Source: Helicobacter bilis
Lineage (GTDB): Bacteria; Campylobacterota; Campylobacteria; Campylobacterales; Helicobacteraceae
Assembly (NCBI RefSeq): GCF_001999985.1
Contig: NZ_CP019645.1
Location: forward strand, 1,798,001 to 1,862,000
Direction: 5' to 3'
Length of the DNA stretch: 64,000 nucleotides
Shown here: positions 53,047 through 62,060 of the stretch, piece after piece
Position numbering within the stretch: position 1 is the stretch's first letter
How the letters are laid out: the number at the start of each line of letters is the position of its first letter
The notes under the pieces: model-generated
What the model saw: only the letters and a program-made list of their open reading frames with translations
Told to the model about the DNA's origin: nothing
The model's database searches: none
Program-made: the position numbers and the translations under genes

Positions 53047-53303
53047 ATTTGTGCTATCTCCTCGATTTGTTCTTGCAGATTCTCTGCTTTTTTAACAATC
53101 CTTTTAATAATTTGCTGTGTTTTGCGTTGTGGCAAACACATATAGCATACATAAAAACTTCGCCCGCTACCATCATAAAGTTGCAATACAGATTCTAAAA
53201 CCTTAAATCGTATGAGATTTTTTTGCAAATCCCTTTGTCTGCATACAACACACATACGCACACTTTTTGTAGCATAGTATCGTGTAACCTTACTCACATG
53301 CAC
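53034..53303 (-). CDS. ylxR: YlxR-family (DUF448) RNA-binding protein
   Basis: The 89-aa protein is of the small RNA/nucleoid-binding family that sits before infB in most bacteria. The pattern SVRMCVVCRQRDLQKNLIRF and GRSFYVCYMCLPQ matches DUF448 (GRGAYVC in others). The start is GTG at 53303, with AAAGGA spaced from it, directly after the thrB stop. It is co-transcribed thrB-ylxR-infB, as in H. pylori. Confidence 0.9.
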   Translation of the reverse strand: MHVSKVTRYYATKSVRMCVVCRQRDLQKNLIRFKVLESVLQLYDGSGRSFYVCYMCLPQRKTQQIIKRIVKKAENLQEQIEEIAQICQK

Positions 53304-54197
53304 CTATCCTTTCTCAATCTTAACACCATCATTGTCAAAATCAAGTGTTAAAACGCGAAATTTTGAGAATCTAGAAATAAGTTGCTTTGCTAATCGCCTT
53401 GCATCATCGCTATAACATAGATTAAACATAGAAGAGCCACTGCCAGAGAGTGTGCTCATAAGCGCACCATTTTGCAAAGCATGTTTTTGAATCTCAAAAA
53501 GTATAGGAAAGGTTGCCATGCGAACTTGCTCATGCATTCTATCAAGTGAGCCCTCACGCAATAAATCCCATCTTTGCATACCAAAGGCAAGACTTAAAAC
53601 CGAAGCATGAGAGAGATTAAAGACACAATCTTGCACACTATAAGTTTTTGGCAATACACCTCTTGCTTTTTTGGTAGACATAGGCTGATAGGGGACTACC
53701 ATTACAGCTTTAAGATTCTTTGGCATATTTTGTCGCAAATAGACTACTTTTGATTTATTATTATGTGTCTTTAAAAAACTTGCATTAAAGCCGCCCATAG
53801 TCGCTGGTGTGATATTATCAGGGTGATTTTCATGATGCAAAGACAGATTTAATACTTCATCTTTATTTGGTATTTTTCCTGCCATTTTAAACGCACTAAA
53901 AATCGCCCCAACAATAATAGCACTCGATGATCCCATACCCCTTGCCACAGGTATATTATTTTGAAATGTAAAGTGAAATTGGGACTTGCCACCAAGCTTT
54001 TTATATGTGTGCATAAAGATTCTTACAAATGTATTATCTTGCGTGAAATGTGGATTCATCTTCCCTTCACCGCTGATAGTAATATGCTGTTCTTTTGCTT
54101 CTTCTATGCTAAAATAATTGCGAAACCCTAATGATATGCCTAGACAATCAAATCCCGGTCCTAAATTTGCACTGGTAGCAGGCACTGAAAAATTCAA
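53304..54197 (-). CDS. thrB: Homoserine kinase
   Basis: ThrB phosphorylates homoserine for threonine synthesis. It is a GHMP kinase: VPATSANLGPGFDCLGISLG at the N-terminus, the ATP loop PVARGMGSSSAIIVGAI and the C-terminal LSGSGSSMFNLC. The 297 aa is normal. It is first in the thrB-ylxR-infB cluster, 91 nt beyond the membrane protein gene. Confidence 0.95.
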   Translation of the reverse strand: MNFSVPATSANLGPGFDCLGISLGFRNYFSIEEAKEQHITISGEGKMNPHFTQDNTFVRIFMHTYKKLGGKSQFHFTFQNNIPVARGMGSSSAIIVGAIFSAFKMAGKIPNKDEVLNLSLHHENHPDNITPATMGGFNASFLKTHNNKSKVVYLRQNMPKNLKAVMVVPYQPMSTKKARGVLPKTYSVQDCVFNLSHASVLSLAFGMQRWDLLREGSLDRMHEQVRMATFPILFEIQKHALQNGALMSTLSGSGSSMFNLCYSDDARRLAKQLISRFSKFRVLTLDFDNDGVKIEKG

Positions 54198-54288
54198 ACT
54201 TCAATTCTCCATATTTTTAATCTGTTTTTAAGGTTACAAGACTTTTGTAAAAATATCGTGGTATTATAGCAAAGGATTCTCTATTTTA

Positions 54289-54765
54289 CTACAAATAAAA
54301 CAAAGCAGAAGCTACAAATAAGCCGATATTAAACACACAACAAAATGCAAGCACAACAATAAAGCGGACAATGCTAACCCACCATGTATGTCGTCCAAAA
54401 TTTTTCCTAGCCTTAAAAGGCTTTGTGCTAACTAATCCCAAGAGATAAAATACAAGCAATATAATAATGCTAGAAAATGATAAAATAATTTGTGAGTGAA
54501 GTGCAGCACTAAGCTTTATCTGCTCCATATCCGTGTGTGAATTGACAAGATAGATAAAGGTTATAACACAAGAGAGAATCCAAGCAAATAATATCTGTAA
54601 ATTTAGAATCTTATATGATGAAAACACACTCATAAGCAACATCACACAGCAAAATAAAGCAATCGTAATAATATAGATAAAAGGTGAGTCGTGCAACAAA
54701 AACACAATCTGGTCTATATGAATGAGTGAAGTGATAGTTTGAAAAAGATTAGCTAAAAAATCCAT
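54289..54765 (-). CDS. Four-helix membrane protein of unknown function
   Basis: The 158-aa product starts at MDFLANLFQTITSL (AAGGA 6 nt upstream; an earlier ATG at 54807 lacks a ribosome-binding site). It has four hydrophobic helices (FIYIITIALFCCVMLLMSVF, LQILFAWILSCVITFIYLV, IILSFSSIIILLVFYLLGLV, IVRFIVVLAFCCVFNIGLFV) and a basic loop KPFKARKNFGRHTWW. No family recognised. Position near thrB suggests co-transcription only. Confidence 0.7.
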   Translation of the reverse strand: MDFLANLFQTITSLIHIDQIVFLLHDSPFIYIITIALFCCVMLLMSVFSSYKILNLQILFAWILSCVITFIYLVNSHTDMEQIKLSAALHSQIILSFSSIIILLVFYLLGLVSTKPFKARKNFGRHTWWVSIVRFIVVLAFCCVFNIGLFVASALFYL

Positions 54766-55049
54766 ATATTTCCTTGAGCTTATGTGATAAAGTATTGTTG
54801 TATTCAACTATGTAAAGAAACTAGACTTAGAATCTTTAAAACATGCTTTATAAGTTCTCATTATATCTAAATTTTATATCAACTTCTTAACCCTCAGTAT
54901 GCTTTATCTTAGAATTTAGTGAGATTGTATTTACATTGAGTAAGTAAGATAATGATTTTATGTTTTTTCATGAATGATAAATTTCTGTTTTTAAAATATC
55001 ATGTAGCCACTAAAGACTTATAAAAGATATAATTTAGCATTTTTAAACT

Positions 55050-57158
55050 TTACAATCTCACCCTTAGCTTCGCCCAAATGCTTCTGCCCGGCTCATAGAT
55101 TCTACTCGTAGGTGCTACACCAAGACTAGCTTCACTCCCATATTTTGAGAGATGATAAGCATAGAGTGTATCTGTGATATTATCTATACCTGCAAGTAAG
55201 GTTACGTTCTTAAAAGTATAGCCACCATAAAGATTGAGTGTAGCAAAAGCTTTGCTTTCTCCAAAATCCTTGCCAACTACATTTCCAAAATTTAGCGCAT
55301 AGCGATATTGTGCTGCATTAAATAGCACATCAAACCGCAATAACCAGTTATTACTATCATAAAAAAGGGAGAATTGCCCCTGCAGTGGTGCAATCTGTGG
55401 CAAAGGCATTCCAGCTTTTAATACAGAATCTATGCCATAATATGAAGTAAGATTCTGTCCGTAAGTATAAGCTAGAGAACCATAAAGATGGATAGAATCT
55501 AAAAAGATATACTCCCCCTCAATCTCACCTCCAAAAAGCATAGCATTTGTATTAAAAGCATATGTATTGCCGGTGTTACTGCCACTTTTTGGCTGATAAT
55601 ACAGGGCAATATAATCAGGCATATATGAAGCAAAGAGACTTGCCTTTCCATTATAGTTTGTATCTTTATAGACTATCCCCATATCAATTTGCGTGTTTGT
55701 TTCAACGGCTAGATTCATACCGCCACTTTTGCTTCTCTCCCAAAAGTCTGGTGCTCTCTGTGCTACACCAAGCCCCGCATACATTGTAGCATTACCCAAA
55801 TACTGCTCATAGCGACTAAACGCACTGAAAAGATTATTATGAAGTCTCATTTTTGTGCTATGCTGCAGGGTTGATACATAATCATATCTAGCACCAAAGA
55901 AAATAGCAAAGCTAGAATCTGGTAAATACGCCCCTTGTGTAAAAACCCCTGCATTTTCAAAAAGAAAATTTGCTTTATAAGGCGTGTTAAGTGTAGTATT
56001 TGCTTCATTTTCACTATTTGTATTCCCAGACATTCTTATCGCATGAGAATCATTACCATAACTTGAGCCAATATATAACTCAAACATATCATTAATATAG
56101 AATTTACTCTCAATTCTACCGCCGATATTTGTCCTTTTTGGATTGCTTAGTTTATACACTCCATTAGTAGATCGATGAGAGAAATTATCCATAATATGAT
56201 CTATCTCATTATACCAAGCGCGTATATCAAGCAAGTCAAAGGTCTCATTGAAGTGTTGCTGATACTTGAGATTATAAGACATTCTATCAAAAGTGCGAGC
56301 ATCCATGCCCCTATCTGCATACGATGCAAAGCCCCTGCCCATATCTATATCAAGCTCTATTGCCGCATTTTCTGTGGGCGTTATCGTGCCGATTAGACTA
56401 ATAGATTCCCTATTATATGCTGAATGCACGCTTTTATTACCCCCAGCTTTATAGTCATCAGCAGAATAATGCGAGAGTATCGCTTGAAGTGAGCCATATT
56501 TATTACCTATAAGGGCATTTGCGTTTATATCAAGGCGATTGAAACTCCCATAAAGCCCACTTGCTTCCGCATGAAAGCTTGGATTTTTTAGCCTTGTTAT
56601 ATCTCTCTCAAATAGCACTCCACCAGCAACTAACGCCCCATATCGCACATCTTGTGGTCCTTTATAGATACTGATTCTATTATAATTCTCTGGAAAAGTA
56701 TAGGTGATTGTCGTATCCATTCTGCCACCACATGCACCATTTAAGCTACCACCATTTAAAAAGATAGGCAGCCTTGACGCCCCTTGTGAGCGGAAAAATA
56801 TCTCACTGCCCCCGCCACCTTTTCTAGTCATAGAAAACCCGGGGATAGATAGCATAGACTTTGCTATATCGCCATTATGAAGCATTGTATCTTTGCCATA
56901 TAACTCAATACTTAAAGGCGAATTTAGACTATCCTTTTTCCATTGCGATACAACCACAACAGGAGATAAACTCGCCCTTTTTTGTATATTTGTATGTGTT
57001 TTTTGTGAGAGACTTTGTATCGTGCTGTTATTCTGTGCGGTATTTTGTGTTTCGTTATTATTTTGTGTGCTTAATGCTTCAGTATTGGAATCTATTGTGC
57101 TAGTTTGTGCATAGCCAATGCAAAATATCATTGGTAAAGCACATATCATTCTTGTCAT
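55050..57158 (-). CDS. TonB-dependent outer-membrane receptor (OprC/NosA copper-receptor-like)
   Basis: The 702-aa product has a signal peptide (MTRMICALPMIFCIGYAQT), an Asn/Gln/Thr-rich linker, and a plug domain (DIAKSMLSIPGFSMTRKGGG, LNGACGGRMDTTITYTFPEN, ISIYKGPQDVRYGALVAGG). A 22-strand-type barrel ends WAKLRVRL. The GACGGRMD and VLFERD segments closely resemble OprC/NosA copper receptors, so copper is a candidate substrate, although iron or nickel chelates remain possible. No Fur-like box was identified. No tonB/exbBD are adjacent. AAGGAAAT precedes the ATG. Confidence 0.85.
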   Translation of the reverse strand: MTRMICALPMIFCIGYAQTSTIDSNTEALSTQNNNETQNTAQNNSTIQSLSQKTHTNIQKRASLSPVVVVSQWKKDSLNSPLSIELYGKDTMLHNGDIAKSMLSIPGFSMTRKGGGGSEIFFRSQGASRLPIFLNGGSLNGACGGRMDTTITYTFPENYNRISIYKGPQDVRYGALVAGGVLFERDITRLKNPSFHAEASGLYGSFNRLDINANALIGNKYGSLQAILSHYSADDYKAGGNKSVHSAYNRESISLIGTITPTENAAIELDIDMGRGFASYADRGMDARTFDRMSYNLKYQQHFNETFDLLDIRAWYNEIDHIMDNFSHRSTNGVYKLSNPKRTNIGGRIESKFYINDMFELYIGSSYGNDSHAIRMSGNTNSENEANTTLNTPYKANFLFENAGVFTQGAYLPDSSFAIFFGARYDYVSTLQHSTKMRLHNNLFSAFSRYEQYLGNATMYAGLGVAQRAPDFWERSKSGGMNLAVETNTQIDMGIVYKDTNYNGKASLFASYMPDYIALYYQPKSGSNTGNTYAFNTNAMLFGGEIEGEYIFLDSIHLYGSLAYTYGQNLTSYYGIDSVLKAGMPLPQIAPLQGQFSLFYDSNNWLLRFDVLFNAAQYRYALNFGNVVGKDFGESKAFATLNLYGGYTFKNVTLLAGIDNITDTLYAYHLSKYGSEASLGVAPTSRIYEPGRSIWAKLRVRL

Positions 57159-57382
57159 ATTATTTCCTTATTTGTTGCAACATATAAAACATATTTTTGC
57201 TTATGTGAATCTGTGAGTAATCTATCCAAAAACGCTTCAAGCATTATAACTAAAAATTATATTGATTAATGAAGCATGTATGCCCCGTTGTAGATTCTAT
57301 TTTCATTATTTAAGTTATGCTTTATTTGTGTTAAGTAAGTTTTCACACATTTAGTAGTTATGCGAAGTTTCGCAACACACCC

Positions 57383-60300
57383 CTACACAAAATGTTGCAA
57401 ATACATAAGCTGTCCTATGCTAATGCTATAATCGCTACATGGAAGTTTTGGGAAAAAGGCTTTTATATTATGCGTATGCAAAAGCTTTTTTACCCGTATG
57501 CAAAGGGCGTAATTTGCAAATACACCGCCACCAAAAAAGGCATAATCTGTGCCAATATGCTTTAAAGATTCTAAAATGCAATACGCAAGTGTATCTATGA
57601 ATCTAGCAGCTATCATGTCGCTATTTTTACCCATTTGCTGATCTTTAAACATCATTTCTATACACTCACTCATATCGATCATATTTTGTGTGATATGAAA
57701 GGGATATGGATTATAGGGCATGTTAGAGAAAGTTTGCATAAGGGTATTATAGTCGATTGTCTGGTTTTTATGCGTGAGTATATCATAGGCGAGTTTGAGT
57801 GTATTTGATGCGATGAGTTCGCCACTTTGTGCCTCATAAGATAGCCTTTCTAAGCCCAAGATAAATCCTGCTACATCAAACAACCTCCCAACAGAGCTAC
57901 ACAAAGGACTATTAAAACCTGTGTCATGCAGTGCTTGTAACGCCTTGCATTCATTCTCATCATAGCTAGATTCTATAAAAGCTTTAAGGGGGGCTATATC
58001 ATTACAGATAGCATAGCTATAAGCAAGTCTTTTGCAGTCTTTGATATGTTTTTCACCACCAAGTATTTTAAAAGGTTTAAAATGCAAGATTCTCTCTACC
58101 TGTTTAGAATCTCCACATAAAAACTCACCGCCCCAAAGTGTGCCATCATCACCCATTCCACTCCCATCAAAGATAACGCCAACCCCCTCTTTCATGCTAG
58201 ATTCAAGCAAAAGGGCATTAAAATGTGCGTGATGATGTGCGACTTGAAAGAGCGGGATTTTAGAATCTTTTGCTATCTCTTTTGCGATTTGTGTGCTTAT
58301 GTATTGATTGTGAATATCTGCGATTAAGGCTTGTGGTGTGCCATAATTTGTGCTGAAGTAATCATAAGTTTTTCTAAAATTTGCTACATTATAGGGGGTA
58401 AATAAATCGCCCATATAAGGACTTACTATAATATGATTGTGAAAGCCAAAGGCAATCGAGCTTTTTTGCATTGCACCAAATGCAGCGGATAGTGTGTTTA
58501 GATGGAAAATCTTTGGGTTGAGATTTGTTATTTTAGGATTGTTTGTGTGAGATTTACTTTGACAAGGGATATTTGCATGGTTTGCATTTGGACTAAAGTT
58601 GCTTGAATGAATCGCATCGCTTGTAATATGCAATGGTGCAAATCCACGAGATATACGCATAGCCCTTATGCTTAGAGAATGCGAGTTGATTTGTGTGTTA
58701 TGCGCTAGATTTATGGGATCTAGCTTCTGTAAAAATTCGCCCCCGTCTATACAATTTGAATGATTGGCTGAATTGTGATGGGTAGTCATATCGCTTAGAT
58801 AACTCCTACCATCACAATTCAGCCAAAGCCCGTCCAAAGCCATAGAGTAATCGCTAGAATCTGTGGTTTTATTTGCGTGGTTTGTTGATGTAGAATCTAA
58901 AGCCTTGTCATATTGAGTGCGTAAGCACGAAATATCTCTTTTAGATTCCGTGTTAGATATTTCGCTATGCTCAATATGACAACTTGTTGTAGAATCTAGA
59001 TTCTTTTCATGTTGAGTCTTTGAAAAAGGCGAAATATCTTTTATGGATTCTATACTAGCTCCTATGCTAGATATTTCGTTTTGCTCAACATGACACGCTA
59101 TTATAGTTTCTAGATTCTGTAAATTTCGCTCTAAAAGATCATTGCCACACTCAAACGCATGATCTTCCACAATCTCTGTCGTATCAACACCTAGCAAAAT
59201 GCTATCATCAACGCAGTTTAGAATCTCACGATTATAGTCAAGTATATATAATGATTCTGCAATATCCACGATTCTATCAAGGGCTAGATTATGCAGTGTG
59301 GTAGCAATCATCTCACCCTTATTATTCGCTGAAGTATAAATCATTGCAAAATCAGGTGATAGATAGGAAAAGAGCAGCGTAAGCATAGCAGTATATGGAA
59401 TCACAACGCCAATAGTCTGCAAACTACTCACCTCATCGCTAAGATTATATTGTGGGTGTTTTGGGACAATCACTATCGGGGCTTCTTTTGATGTGAGTAA
59501 AGATTCAAGCTGTGGGGTAAGCAGGGATATTGTGCGTAAAGTAGGTATATTTGCCATAACGACAAAGGGCTTATGCAATCTGTTTTTAATACTTCTTACC
59601 TTTTGCAATGCTTCTTTACTTCTTGCATTTGCGATATAGGCAAAGCCACCAAGCCCTTTAAATAATACAATATTATTTTGCATAAGCGCTTTAGCAAGGG
59701 TTTTTATAGCGTCTAAATCATAGTGTTTTTCATGGTGATTATAGCGATAAAATTCCACTTTAATAGCGCAGTTATTGCAGCTTAATGGTTCTGTGTGAAA
59801 GCGTCTATTAGCTAGATTCTTATAGTCTTTATCACAATCTATGCAAAGTGCCATATCACTCATGCTTGTGTTTTTTCTATCATAAGGAAGCTGGTGCAAA
59901 ATGCTATATCTCGCACCGCAATTCACACATGCAACAAATGGATAGTTATAGAATCTGGAGTTTTCATCACGCATATCTTTTAGGCAAGATTCACACACTT
60001 TTGTATCAAGGGGGATGTGGGCTTGTATTGCATGTTGTGTTACATTTGATTCTAAAATGTGAAAGCCTTGTGTGTGGGCTGTATCTGTATGTATTGTGAT
60101 ATGCAATGAAGTGATATAAGCTTGTTTTGGTGTATGTGTATGCTCTAAAATACTATGCGCTTTTTGTATAATGGATAGATCTTGTGTGCTGAGATTTATA
60201 GTGTATTTGCAAGCAAGTAGCAATGCGGTGTAGAAAAGCAGGATAGATTCTCTTTTGCATTCTTTTTGTGTGGATATATGCAGGGCTATAAGTGTGCTAC

Positions 60301-60520
60301 CACTTTGATTATACACAAAGCCATGTAAATGCAGAACATGAGCTAGAGTTGCTACAAATGGGCGAAACCCAACGCCTTGTATCATGCCAAATACTTCAGC
60401 ATGAATGCTGTATTGTGTTATATTTTTTTCCTGCATATTTTGCATATTAGATTCTATAATATGCAAAAGCGTTGCGATGGAATCTTTTTTGTTATGTATT
60501 GTGTAAATGTTTTGCTGCAT
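57383..60520 (-). CDS. hypF: Carbamoyltransferase HypF (hydrogenase maturation) with large inserts
   Basis: HypF turns carbamoyl phosphate into thiocarboxamide on HypE for the Fe(CN)2CO centre of NiFe hydrogenase. The acylphosphatase domain (VFGMIQGVGFRPFV), two zinc-finger units (CESCLKDMRDENSRFYNYPFVACVNCG and CIDCDKDYKN...CNNCAIK), YrdC-like domain (NIVLFKGLGGFAYIANA...RSIKNRLHKPF) and Kae1-like domain (QVAHHHAHFNALLLE, GVIFDGSGMGDDGTLWGGEF) are in order. Between CVDDSI and SRGFAPLHI are about 170 extra residues with two palindromic elements, and a smaller insert follows. About 1,045 aa against about 750. The start at 60520 has AAGGAAAT; the ORF's first ATG does not. Confidence 0.94.
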   Translation of the reverse strand: MQQNIYTIHNKKDSIATLLHIIESNMQNMQEKNITQYSIHAEVFGMIQGVGFRPFVATLAHVLHLHGFVYNQSGSTLIALHISTQKECKRESILLFYTALLLACKYTINLSTQDLSIIQKAHSILEHTHTPKQAYITSLHITIHTDTAHTQGFHILESNVTQHAIQAHIPLDTKVCESCLKDMRDENSRFYNYPFVACVNCGARYSILHQLPYDRKNTSMSDMALCIDCDKDYKNLANRRFHTEPLSCNNCAIKVEFYRYNHHEKHYDLDAIKTLAKALMQNNIVLFKGLGGFAYIANARSKEALQKVRSIKNRLHKPFVVMANIPTLRTISLLTPQLESLLTSKEAPIVIVPKHPQYNLSDEVSSLQTIGVVIPYTAMLTLLFSYLSPDFAMIYTSANNKGEMIATTLHNLALDRIVDIAESLYILDYNREILNCVDDSILLGVDTTEIVEDHAFECGNDLLERNLQNLETIIACHVEQNEISSIGASIESIKDISPFSKTQHEKNLDSTTSCHIEHSEISNTESKRDISCLRTQYDKALDSTSTNHANKTTDSSDYSMALDGLWLNCDGRSYLSDMTTHHNSANHSNCIDGGEFLQKLDPINLAHNTQINSHSLSIRAMRISRGFAPLHITSDAIHSSNFSPNANHANIPCQSKSHTNNPKITNLNPKIFHLNTLSAAFGAMQKSSIAFGFHNHIIVSPYMGDLFTPYNVANFRKTYDYFSTNYGTPQALIADIHNQYISTQIAKEIAKDSKIPLFQVAHHHAHFNALLLESSMKEGVGVIFDGSGMGDDGTLWGGEFLCGDSKQVERILHFKPFKILGGEKHIKDCKRLAYSYAICNDIAPLKAFIESSYDENECKALQALHDTGFNSPLCSSVGRLFDVAGFILGLERLSYEAQSGELIASNTLKLAYDILTHKNQTIDYNTLMQTFSNMPYNPYPFHITQNMIDMSECIEMMFKDQQMGKNSDMIAARFIDTLAYCILESLKHIGTDYAFFGGGVFANYALCIRVKKLLHTHNIKAFFPKLPCSDYSISIGQLMYLQHFV
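58906..58981 (-). repeat. Palindromic element copy 6 (in hypF)
   Basis: The ends TGTCATATTGAG and CTCAATATGACA are perfect 12-bp inverted repeats. On the coding strand it encodes CHIEHSEISNTESKRDIS...QYDK. Confidence 0.9.
59006..59095 (-). repeat. Palindromic element copy 7 (in hypF)
   Basis: A second copy lies 25 bp from copy 6. The ends are TTTCATGTTGAG / CTCAACATGACA. On the coding strand it encodes CHVEQNEISSIGAS...KDISPFSKTQHEK, with a short internal expansion. Confidence 0.85.
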
Positions 60521-60781
60521 ATTTCCTTCTGTATTATGCGATTTGTGATATGTGAAACAAAATGAGTTCCATACTTCTAGAAGTTTTGGATTATATACAG
60601 ATTTTGCAAGCATGTTCTAAACTTTGTGTTTTTTAAGTAATTTATGCCATATAAACACAAAAGCAAACAGAATAAAACACATAGCTTTAGAATCTAAATT
60701 ATCAAAAATAGCCTTTTTCATGTTAAAATAATAGTTTGCATTTAGAATTTTAAAAACATGGCACACATATAAAGGAATATA

Positions 60782-62047
60782 ATGGAGCTTGATAGGATTG
60801 CAAAGCTTGCCACAGAGATGATTGCAGATATTAATAGCGATGAAGCGCTTACTTTGTATAAGCATTTAGAAAGCGGGAAAATGCTTCGATCTAAGCTTGT
60901 GCTAAGCGTTGTTGATAGCGATGAGGCATATCGGCTTTGTGCGGTTATTGAGCTTATACAAAGTGCGTCATTATTGCATGATGATGTGATAGATTCGAGT
61001 GATTTAAGGCGTGGGAAGCCTAGCCTTAACGCACAATTTGGCAATAAAAATGCGATTATGCTAGGAGACATTCTCTATTCTCGTGCGTTTTTTGAACTCT
61101 CACATTTTCCAAAAAGCATAGCACAATCACTATCAAAAAGCGTTGTGGAATTAAGCGTTGGTGAGCTAGAAGATGTGAATCTAGAACAAAGCTTTAATGA
61201 ATATGAAGAAAAATATCTTAGCATGATAGGACATAAAAGTGCGAGTTTGATTGCTGCGAGTGCGGAATGTGCGGCATTGCTAAATAGTGAAGTGGAATTG
61301 CTAAATTCTAAAAATATGGAATCTAGTGGAGAAAATGCGAGGGGATTGGAATTTGCTACAAATTGTCATATTGAGCGTAGCGAAATATCTAGTATGGAAT
61401 CTAAAAAAGATTTTTCGCCTATGGCTCAAAATGACAAGAAACTAGGTTCTAGTGGGAATATGGATAAAGACCCTGCAGAAGTATCTTTGAGTGATTTTTC
61501 TAAAGAAACTTCGTTTTGTGGCTCTCAAGGGGGAGGTGAAGGGAGTTACCTAAAGGTAAGTGAGCGAGCCGACACCACAAAATCTGTAAAAAGCATCAAA
61601 ACAAGGCAAAGCTGCAGTTTCTTTAGTAAAGAGACAACGCAAAATCTAGATTCTAACAAAGATATACATAAACTCTACTATGACTACGGCTTTAATCTAG
61701 GCATGGCATTTCAAATCATAGATGATATTTTAGACATTACACAAGATAGCACAAAGCTTGGCAAACCAGCCCTAAGCGACTTTAAATCAGGTAAGACAAC
61801 ACTTCCTTATATCTACCTTTATCATGAACTCCCAAAAGAAAAACAAGTGTGGCTAAAATCACTCTTTAAACAAGACCTAAACGCAAAAGACGCACAAGAA
61901 CTAAAAGATTTGCTACTAGATTCCCCATTGCAGAAAGCACGAGAAAAAGCATTGGAGTATGGCAATAAGGCATTACATATCGCTTCTATGCTGAATAATC
62001 AAAAACTCTATGCCATTATACAAGCTATGATTGAGCGAGATTTTTAA
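60782..62047 (+). CDS. Polyprenyl diphosphate synthase with a ~125-aa insert
   Basis: A trans-prenyltransferase making the long-chain isoprenoid for quinones (the IspB/octaprenyl type in H. pylori at this position). The first Asp-rich motif is DDVIDSSDLRRGKP (67-80), the second FQIIDDILDITQD, and KSGKTTLPYIYL is normal. Between ECAALL (about 175) and DIHKLYYDYGFNLGMAFQ (about 300) is an insert with a palindromic element plus further inverted-repeat DNA (CTAAAGAAACT cores at about 61500 and 61618). The 421 aa compares with about 300. hemA follows with coordinates overlapping only in the unused upstream part of its frame. Confidence 0.9.
   Translation: MELDRIAKLATEMIADINSDEALTLYKHLESGKMLRSKLVLSVVDSDEAYRLCAVIELIQSASLLHDDVIDSSDLRRGKPSLNAQFGNKNAIMLGDILYSRAFFELSHFPKSIAQSLSKSVVELSVGELEDVNLEQSFNEYEEKYLSMIGHKSASLIAASAECAALLNSEVELLNSKNMESSGENARGLEFATNCHIERSEISSMESKKDFSPMAQNDKKLGSSGNMDKDPAEVSLSDFSKETSFCGSQGGGEGSYLKVSERADTTKSVKSIKTRQSCSFFSKETTQNLDSNKDIHKLYYDYGFNLGMAFQIIDDILDITQDSTKLGKPALSDFKSGKTTLPYIYLYHELPKEKQVWLKSLFKQDLNAKDAQELKDLLLDSPLQKAREKALEYGNKALHIASMLNNQKLYAIIQAMIERDF
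61364..61436 (+). repeat. Palindromic element copy 8 (in polyprenyl synthase), best-preserved
   Basis: A 73-bp copy running from TGTCATATTGAGCGTAGCGA to GGCTCAAAATGACA. It encodes CHIERSEISSMESKKDFSP in the host frame and serves as the reference copy for the family. Confidence 0.9.
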
Positions 62048-62060
62048 TGAAAGGGATATA

